Notes under the pieces: generated by a model
Told to the model about the DNA's origin: nothing
Database searches by the model: none
The model's input: only the letters and a program-made list of their open reading frames with translations
Source of the DNA: Oscillospiraceae bacterium
Lineage (GTDB): Bacteria > Bacillota > Clostridia > Oscillospirales > Oscillospiraceae
Assembly: GCA_017458025.1 (NCBI GenBank)
Contig: JAFTGG010000082.1
Coordinates: forward strand, 1-6,086
DNA length: 6,086 nucleotides
Direction of reading: 5' to 3'
Program-made: the position numbers and the translations under genes
Shown: positions 1 to 6,086 of the stretch, piece after piece
How the letters are laid out: every line of letters begins with the position of its first letter
How positions within the stretch are numbered: position 1 is the stretch's first letter

Positions 1-252
1 CAGGCGGCGCGCCGCTTTTTTGAACATCTTCGCGTCGGACGCGGCGCAGCCCGCCTCGTCCGCGGTCAAAACGCCGCGGAAGCAGTCGGCGAGCCCCGCG
101 TCGCGGAGCTGCCGCTCCGCCTCCGCGCGCGGCAGGCCGGTCACGGCGTAGAGCCACACGCTTTCCATCTTCAGGATGGACAGCACCTTGTCCGCGCCCT
201 CATGGCCGACGAGGGTATCTTCAATCGAAAAAATCGCGCTTTGCAGCCGCAT
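1..252 (-). CDS. HAD-superfamily-like protein with degenerate catalytic motifs (C-terminus beyond window)
   Basis: The frame is open from an ATG at 252 to the window edge, giving 84 codons without a stop. An in-frame TGA three codons upstream rules out an earlier start, and GAAAGG lies about 12 bases before the ATG. The residue pattern follows a HAD hydrolase core: a first strand ending IFSIEDTL (7-14), a second strand ending WLYAVTG (33-39), a helix, then GLADCFRGVLTADEAG (53-68) and MFKKAARRL (76-84), which matches the usual region leading to motif III. Family knowledge: motif I is normally DxDGT, and its first Asp is the nucleophile. Here the same positions read SIEDT, so Ser9 and Glu11 replace both aspartates. 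The motif III Lys-Pro appears to be Ala71-Ser72. Only Thr38 (motif II) is kept. About 29 residues separate motif I from motif II, too few for a C1 cap. I infer a capless, probably non-catalytic HAD-fold protein. Motif IV is outside the window. The gene has its own strong promoter and is divergent from the PAP2 gene. Confidence 0.72.
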   Translation of the reverse strand, partial: MRLQSAIFSIEDTLVGHEGADKVLSILKMESVWLYAVTGLPRAEAERQLRDAGLADCFRGVLTADEAGCAASDAKMFKKAARRL

Positions 253-277
253 ATCGCGTCACGACCTTTCGTATATC

Positions 278-306
278 AATATAGGGCGGTTGCCGTTTTT
301 TGTCAA
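278..306 (-). promoter_or_regulatory. Near-consensus sigma-A promoter for the HAD-like gene
   Basis: On the minus strand a perfect -35 box TTGACA (306-301) is followed by exactly 17 bases and a -10 box TATATT (283-278, 5 of 6 to consensus). Transcription would start near 271, giving a leader of about 19 bases that contains the GAAAGG ribosome binding site and ends at the ATG at 252. Spacing, box quality and position all agree, so this is the best-supported promoter in the window. It implies fairly strong basal expression of the leftward gene unless it is repressed. Confidence 0.8.
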
Positions 307-318
307 TTGTGCTAAACT
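290..318 (+). promoter_or_regulatory. Tentative promoter for the PAP2 gene
   Basis: The best plus-strand pairing I can see is TTGCCG (290-295), a 17-base spacer, then TAAACT (313-318). Each box matches consensus at 4 of 6 positions, and the predicted start is near 325. An alternative is TTGTCA (300-305) with GATAGT (325-330), but its 19-base spacer is long. Both are weak next to the opposite-strand promoter. The proposed -10 box lies inside the left arm of the inverted repeat at 313-333, which would fit an operator there. Confidence 0.3.
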
Positions 319-333
319 ACCGATGATAGTTTA
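313..333. promoter_or_regulatory. Perfect 7+7 inverted repeat, candidate operator
   Basis: TAAACTA (313-319) and TAGTTTA (327-333) are exact reverse complements separated by 7 bases. The repeat lies just upstream of the GGAGG ribosome binding site (340-344) of the PAP2 gene. It is also just upstream of the -35 box of the divergent HAD-like gene. The arms are AT-rich in a GC-rich genome, so RNA hairpin stability would be modest and a protein-binding site is the more natural reading. No regulator is encoded in the window to pair with it, so the operator role is inference. Confidence 0.4.
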
Positions 334-351
334 CCCACAGGAGGAAAGAAT

Positions 352-1275
352 ATGGAATTTTTACGGCTTTTGGAGGCGGCGCGCACGCCGGCCGTCTCGG
401 CGTTCATGGCGGCGATCACCTACATGGGCGACGAGACCGTGTTCATGGTGCTCGCCATCACGATGTTCTGGTGCGTCAGCAAGCGTCAGGGCTACTACGT
501 TTTCGCCGTGGGCCTCGGCGGCACGGTCGTGAACCAGTGGCTCAAGCTCATCTTCCGTATCCCGCGTCCGTGGGTGCTCGACCCGAATTTTACCATCGTC
601 GAGTCCGCCCGCGCTGCGGCGACGGGCTATTCGTTCCCGTCGGGGCACACGCAGAACATCGTCGGCACGCTGGGCGCCATCGCGCTGTCGAACAGGCAGA
701 AGTGGCTGCGCGTCTGCTGCGTCGCGTTGATCGTCCTCGTGCCGTTCTCGCGCATGTACTTAGGCGTCCACACGCCGCTCGACGTGGGCGTGTCATTCGC
801 CGCCGCCGCGGCGCTGGTGCTGGCGCTGTGGCCCTGCTTCAAAGACGACGAACGCTTCCGTAAGTCGGCCAAGGCGGTGCTGTACGCGATGCTGGCGTTC
901 ACGCTGTGCTATGTGGTTTGGGTCAACGTCACGGCGTTCCCCGCCGATGTGGACGCGGAGAACCTCTCCCACGGCGTCAAGAACGGCTGGACGCTGCTCG
1001 GCTGTGTGCTGGGCCTGATCGTGTCGTATCTCTACGATGAGAAGAAGCTGCACTTTGACGAAAGAGCGCCGCTGCCGGGGCAGGCGTGCAAGCTGGCGAT
1101 CGGATTGGTGCTGCTCGTCGGTATCCGCGCGGGACTCAAGCCCGTGCTGAACGCGTTGACCGGCGGCGCGGACGGGGCGAACGCCATACGGTATTTCCTG
1201 ATGGTCGTGTTCGCCGGCGTCGTCTGGCCGCGGACGTTCCCATATTTCGCAAAAGTGGGAGCGCCGAAGGCATAA
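352..1275 (+). CDS. PAP2-family membrane phosphatase with extended C-terminal membrane domain
   Basis: This is a 307-residue integral membrane protein of the type 2 phosphatidic acid phosphatase family, which removes phosphate from lipid phosphates or isoprenoid diphosphates through a phosphohistidine intermediate. All three family motifs are present: K65-x6-R72-P73, P96-S97-G98-H99, and S133-R134-x5-H140-x3-D144. His140 would be the nucleophile, with His99 and Asp144 as helpers. Hydrophobic segments lie near 28-42, 48-63, 101-113, 118-136, 143-161, 174-195, 213-228, 247-262 and 280-293. The phosphatase core ends around residue 165, and the last 140 residues form an extra multi-pass region without a recognised catalytic motif. 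The start at 352 is supported by CAGGAGGAAAG immediately upstream. Substrate cannot be read from the sequence. Undecaprenyl pyrophosphate recycling, phosphatidylglycerolphosphate and other lipid phosphates are all possible. The gene is apparently monocistronic, facing recD2 across a terminator. Confidence 0.93.
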   Translation: MEFLRLLEAARTPAVSAFMAAITYMGDETVFMVLAITMFWCVSKRQGYYVFAVGLGGTVVNQWLKLIFRIPRPWVLDPNFTIVESARAAATGYSFPSGHTQNIVGTLGAIALSNRQKWLRVCCVALIVLVPFSRMYLGVHTPLDVGVSFAAAAALVLALWPCFKDDERFRKSAKAVLYAMLAFTLCYVVWVNVTAFPADVDAENLSHGVKNGWTLLGCVLGLIVSYLYDEKKLHFDERAPLPGQACKLAIGLVLLVGIRAGLKPVLNALTGGADGANAIRYFLMVVFAGVVWPRTFPYFAKVGAPKA

Positions 1276-1280
1276 CAAGC

Positions 1281-1309
1281 GGGAAGCGCGCCGCGCGGGC
1301 GCGCTTCTT
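1281..1309 (+). terminator. Hairpin terminator between convergent PAP2 and recD2 genes
   Basis: A perfect 10-base-pair stem, GAAGCGCGCC (1283-1292) with GGCGCGCTTC (1298-1307), encloses a 5-base loop. G-T pairs at 1281/1309 and 1282/1308 can extend it. It begins 7 bases after the PAP2 stop codon. On the plus strand it is followed by a moderately T-rich tail (TTTCATTCATC), typical of an intrinsic terminator. On the minus strand the stem starts 2 bases after the recD2 stop codon, but the tail (CCGCTTGTT) is poor in T. It may therefore terminate PAP2 well and recD2 less well, or work in both directions. Confidence 0.75.
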
Positions 1310-3511
1310 TCATTCATCCATCAGCCGCCGGCGCAGTCCGCTGTAACGCCGCGCGCGCTTGTCGTTCGCCGCCATGCGGCGCAGCGTCGAGTCGTCGCCG
1401 ACGACGATCATCAGCTCGCGCGCGCGGGTGATGGCGGTGTACAGCACGCCGCGCACCTCCAGCCCCGGCGCGCACGGCGCGGAGACGAACACCACGCCGC
1501 GGTACTCGCTGCCCTGCGACTTATGTACCGTCATCGCGTACGCCATGTCCAGCTCCGCGAGCATATCGGCGGTGTAGGTCGCCACGCGGTCGTCGAACGC
1601 GATGGTCAGCAGCTCGCCGCTGGGGTCGATCTGCAAAATCTGCCCCACGTCGCCGTTAAAGACGCCTGTGCCCGCCGTGCCGTCCTCGCGCTCCCAGACC
1701 ACGTCGTAATCGTTGCGCGTCTGCATCACGCGGTCGCCCTCGCGGTATACGCGGTCGCCGAACAGCCGCTCGCGCTTGTCCGGCGACGCCGGATTGAGCG
1801 CCGCCTGCAACGCGCGGTTGAGCGCGGCGGTGCCGGTCGCGCCCTTGCGGGTCGGGGTGAGCACCTGAATGTCCGCCGTGGGAATGCCCATCTTATCGGG
1901 CAGGCGCGTCTTGCACAGCTCCACCACCGTATCGACGAGCCGTATCGGGTCGCGGCGGGGCAGGAAGAAGAAGTCCGCCGCCGCGGCGTTGGTCAGCTCC
2001 GGCGCGCGGCCCTCGTTGACCGCGTGGGCGTTGCGAATGATGGCGGATTGCCGCGCCTGCCGGAACACCTCGGTCAGCGCGACGGTCTGCACGCGCCCGC
2101 TGCGGATCAGGTCGGAGAACACATTGCCCGCGCCGACGCTCGGCAGCTGGTCGGGGTCGCCGACCAGAACGAGGCGGCAGCCGGGCTTCAGCGCCGCGAG
2201 AAACGCCCGCATCAGCGCGAGGTCGACCATCGACGTCTCGTCCACAATGACCGCGTCCGCGCGGATGGGGTCTTTTTCGTTTTTCTGGAACTTCACCTGT
2301 CCCGAGCGCTCGTCCCAGCTCATGCCGAGCATGCGGTGGATCGTCTGTGCGTCGCGCCCGCAGACCTCGCTCATGCGCTTCGCGGCGCGGCCCGTCGGCG
2401 CGGCGAGGAGCACGTCGAGCCCCATGCGCTCAAAGAGCGTCAAAATGGCGCGGACGGAGGTGGTCTTGCCCGTGCCGGGGCCGCCGGTGAGGATCAACAG
2501 CTCCCGCTCCGCCGCCAGCTCCCCCGCCTTGCGCTGCAGGGGCGCGTATTCGATGCCCTGCTCGCGCTCGATCTCGTCGATGGCGCGTTTCGCGCCGCGG
2601 AGCTTGTCCGGCTTGTCCGACAGCATCGCGCGCAGGCGCAGCGCGACGTATTGCTCCGCGTCAAGGCAGCGCGCAAGATAGCAGGCGGTCACGTTGGCGA
2701 CGGCCTCCTGCGCCACGCGGCCCGCGTCGATGAGGTCGTCGAGCGACTTTTCCACCGCGTCGCCCGGCGTGTCCAGCAGCTGCGCCGTGGCGGCGAGCAG
2801 CTTGTCGCGCGGCAGAAAGACGTGTCCGCCGTTTTGCTCGTTATAGCTGAGCTCGAACAGCAGCCCCGCCTCGACGCGGCGGGAGGCGTCGCCGTTGAAG
2901 CCCAGCGCCAGCGCGATTTCGTCGGCAAGCGCGAAATCAATGTTGAACGGCTCGCCCGCGAGCAGGTACGGGTCGCGGCGGAGCGTCTCCATCGCGCCGG
3001 CGCCGAAGCGGCGGTAGAGCGGCACGGCGAGGGCGACGGGCAGCTCGAAGCGGGTCAAAAACTCCATCAGGCGCCGCAGGCCCATCTGCTCGCGGAAGCT
3101 CTCCGCGATCTCGCGGACGCGCTTGTCGGTGACGCCCTTCAGCTTGCGCAGCTCCTCGGGCGCGTTTTCGAGGATATCCAGCGTGTCGGGGCCGAAGCGC
3201 TCGACCAGCTTCTGCGCCGTCGCGGGTCCGACGCCTCGGATCGCGCCCGAGGCCAGGTAGTCGAGGATATTGCTCTCGGTGGAGGGCATGTGGCGCTCGA
3301 CCTCGTCGGCGGCGAACTGCTCGCCGTGCTGCGGGTGCGTGACGAACGCGCCGGTGGCGGCGATCTCCTCGCCCGGCGCGGCGCAGGGGATACAGCCGGT
3401 GACGGTGACGAGCTCGCCGTCGTCGGTCACGACGCGTACGACGGCGTAGCCGTTTTCCTCATTCCGGAAAACGACCGCCGCAATGGTGCCGATGAGGGTT
3501 TGTTGTTCCAT
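1310..3511 (-). CDS. recD2: RecD2 (YrrC-type) ATP-dependent 5'-to-3' DNA helicase
   Basis: This 733-residue SF1B helicase is of the RecD2 type, found in bacteria that often lack a RecBC partner. It is linked to replication-fork and repair functions in Bacillus and Deinococcus. An N-terminal OB-like domain covers about residues 1-75. Helix-hairpin-helix elements follow at about 88-106 (GVGPATAQKL core) and 122-140, with another around 179-205. The motor domain shows Walker A GGPGTGKT (343-350), motif Ia APTGRAAKRM (371-380), Walker B VDETSM (423-428), motif III LVGDPDQLPSVGAG (449-462), motif IV LTEVFRQ (479-485), NGDVG (619-623), then YAMTVHKSQGSE (658-669) and LYTAITRAR (690-698) in the C-terminal UvrD-like domain. 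No key residue is missing and length is normal for the family. The ATG at 3511 has GAGGT 7 bases upstream. It lies 70 bases downstream of the 110-residue gene and is probably co-transcribed with it and uvrA. Confidence 0.96.
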   Translation of the reverse strand: MEQQTLIGTIAAVVFRNEENGYAVVRVVTDDGELVTVTGCIPCAAPGEEIAATGAFVTHPQHGEQFAADEVERHMPSTESNILDYLASGAIRGVGPATAQKLVERFGPDTLDILENAPEELRKLKGVTDKRVREIAESFREQMGLRRLMEFLTRFELPVALAVPLYRRFGAGAMETLRRDPYLLAGEPFNIDFALADEIALALGFNGDASRRVEAGLLFELSYNEQNGGHVFLPRDKLLAATAQLLDTPGDAVEKSLDDLIDAGRVAQEAVANVTACYLARCLDAEQYVALRLRAMLSDKPDKLRGAKRAIDEIEREQGIEYAPLQRKAGELAAERELLILTGGPGTGKTTSVRAILTLFERMGLDVLLAAPTGRAAKRMSEVCGRDAQTIHRMLGMSWDERSGQVKFQKNEKDPIRADAVIVDETSMVDLALMRAFLAALKPGCRLVLVGDPDQLPSVGAGNVFSDLIRSGRVQTVALTEVFRQARQSAIIRNAHAVNEGRAPELTNAAAADFFFLPRRDPIRLVDTVVELCKTRLPDKMGIPTADIQVLTPTRKGATGTAALNRALQAALNPASPDKRERLFGDRVYREGDRVMQTRNDYDVVWEREDGTAGTGVFNGDVGQILQIDPSGELLTIAFDDRVATYTADMLAELDMAYAMTVHKSQGSEYRGVVFVSAPCAPGLEVRGVLYTAITRARELMIVVGDDSTLRRMAANDKRARRYSGLRRRLMDE

Positions 3512-3518
3512 GCCCGAA

Positions 3519-3566
3519 CCTCGCTCCCCAGAGGATTCCGCCTGCGGGCGGAGCCCCTTTTCCGCC
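3519..3566 (-). promoter_or_regulatory. Alternative hairpins in the recD2 leader
   Basis: Read in the recD2 direction, GGCGGA (3566-3561), TCCGCC (3552-3547) and GGCGGA (3542-3537) occur in order. The central element can pair with either flank, with an 8-base or a 4-base loop, so the two hairpins exclude each other. Further on, CCTC (3534-3531) can pair with the GAGG of the ribosome binding site (3522-3519) across 8 bases. All of this falls between the stop codon of the 110-residue gene and the recD2 start. The complementarity is seen directly. A regulatory role is inference, since GC-rich sequence forms short hairpins easily. Confidence 0.3.
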
Positions 3567-3581
3567 GCCTGCGTTGTCTTT

Positions 3582-3914
3582 TTATAGTTGCGCCGGCAAT
3601 TGCTCTTTGCTGCAAAGCGTTACGTCGTAGTCCTCTTTGCAGAGCAGCGCCGCGACCTTCCGCGTTTCCTCGTCGATCCCGCAGTCGAGGATCACGATGC
3701 GGCAAAAGCCGCCGTATTCGTAGCGCGTGCGCTCCAGCATATGTACCGTGTGCTCCAGCTTCGCGCAGTCGCCGCCGCGGCAGGGGACGACCGCGACGGC
3801 GTCGAGCGTTCCGCGGCAGCGCGGGCGCACGAGCGCCGAAATGATGAGAAACAGCAGCGTCACCAGCCCGACCGCCGCCAAAGCGGCGATGATCCCGTCC
3901 TCCAAAAGCTGCAT
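3582..3914 (-). CDS. Unrecognised 110-residue single-pass membrane protein with Rossmann-like cytoplasmic part
   Basis: I do not recognise this protein. The start at 3914 is well supported by GAGGTGA five bases before the ATG, and the TAA stop is at 3584-3582. One strongly hydrophobic helix spans residues 7-29. Arg30, Arg32 and Arg34 follow it and acidic residues precede it, predicting the N-terminus outside and the remaining 80 residues in the cytoplasm. That part alternates strand and helix: LDAVAVVPCRG (37-47), a helix around 52-67, RIVILDCGIDEETRKVA (72-88), a helix to about 94, and DVTLC (97-101). The pattern resembles the first half of a family 2 glycosyltransferase GT-A domain (strand-P, helix, strand with DDGSxDxT). 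It stops before any DxD metal site, so catalysis is unlikely. It has seven cysteines (33, 45, 50, 71, 78, 92, 101), many for its size. It sits between uvrA and recD2 on the same strand. Its function is unknown. Confidence 0.8.
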   Translation of the reverse strand: MQLLEDGIIAALAAVGLVTLLFLIISALVRPRCRGTLDAVAVVPCRGGDCAKLEHTVHMLERTRYEYGGFCRIVILDCGIDEETRKVAALLCKEDYDVTLCSKEQLPAQL

Positions 3915-3930
3915 GAAATCACCTCAAACC

Positions 3931-3959
3931 ATTGTATGAAAAAAGAGGAAAGAGGTGAA
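3931..3959 (-). promoter_or_regulatory. Tentative internal promoter ahead of the 110-residue gene
   Basis: On the minus strand TTCACC (3959-3954, 4 of 6) is followed by 17 bases and TACAAT (3936-3931, 5 of 6). It falls in the 77-base gap after the uvrA stop codon. The predicted start, near 3924, would leave a leader of only about 9 bases that barely contains the ribosome binding site. This argues against it being the main promoter. It could provide extra expression of the 110-residue gene and recD2 independent of uvrA. Confidence 0.3.
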
Positions 3960-3991
3960 AGCCGAAAAGACGGCGTCAGGTCCGCGCTCCG

Positions 3992-6086
<2,095 letters not shown>

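Noticed and set aside
331..339. TTACCCACA, one mismatch from the DnaA box TTATCCACA
   Set aside because: It is a single site with no cluster of similar boxes, no AT-rich unwinding region and no dnaA/dnaN neighbours. It lies just before the PAP2 ribosome binding site and is most likely chance.
176..532. A 118-codon plus-strand frame crossing the divergent promoter region and the PAP2 start
   Set aside because: It begins inside the HAD-like gene on the other strand, runs through a region with clear promoter signals, and overlaps PAP2 out of frame with low-complexity Arg/Ser sequence.
1523..3844. A 773-codon open frame on the plus strand, antisense to recD2 and the 110-residue gene
   Set aside because: Its translation is dominated by Arg, Ala, His, Gln and Gly with no recognisable domain, and it spans two genes and their gap. 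This is the expected shadow of GC-rich genes with strong third-position bias. The opposite frame encodes an intact helicase with all motifs.
3961..3974. A GCCG/CGGC stem followed by a pyrimidine-rich tract on the minus strand, possible uvrA terminator
   Set aside because: The stem has only 4 base pairs with a 6-base loop. Although the following tract is T/C-rich, the hairpin is too weak to call as an intrinsic terminator.

Overview
The window is a GC-rich (well above 60 % by eye), densely coded bacterial chromosomal segment. The short form of RecD (RecD2/YrrC), strong AGGAGG/GAGGTGA-type ribosome binding sites, a textbook sigma-A promoter and the gene content suggest a high-GC member of the Firmicutes, probably a Clostridia/Oscillospiraceae-like gut bacterium. 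That placement is inference. There is no phage, insertion sequence, CRISPR array, RNA gene or toxin/defence island, and every stretch over 300 bases is occupied by a gene.

Layout: (1) bases 1-252, minus strand, the N-terminal 84 codons of a HAD-fold protein that runs off the left edge. Its catalytic aspartates appear to be replaced and it has no room for a cap domain. (2) bases 253-351, a 99-base divergent regulatory region. It holds a near-consensus promoter (TTGACA, 17 bases, TATATT) for the HAD gene and a perfect 7+7 inverted repeat next to the start of the rightward gene. (3) bases 352-1275, plus strand, a 307-residue multi-pass PAP2-family lipid phosphatase with all three signature motifs and a long membrane-embedded C-terminal extension. 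(4) bases 1281-1309, a compact hairpin terminator between convergent genes. (5) bases 1310-3511, minus strand, recD2. (6) bases 3582-3914, minus strand, an unrecognised 110-residue single-pass membrane protein whose cytoplasmic part resembles the first half of a GT-A glycosyltransferase fold. (7) bases 3992-6086, minus strand, the C-terminal roughly 700 residues of UvrA, truncated at its 5' end by the right edge.

uvrA, the 110-residue gene and recD2 lie in one direction with gaps of 77 and 70 bases and no convincing terminator between them, so they probably form one transcription unit. This would couple nucleotide excision repair damage recognition (UvrA) with a 5'-to-3' SF1B helicase (RecD2), with a small membrane protein in the middle. 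The PAP2 gene converges on this unit from the left and is probably independent of it.

I do not see an obviously new multi-gene system. The items most worth a second look are the catalytically degenerate, capless HAD protein, the cysteine-rich membrane protein inside the repair cluster, a Ser-to-Ala change in the second ABC signature of UvrA, and the regulatory structures at 278-333 and 3519-3566.
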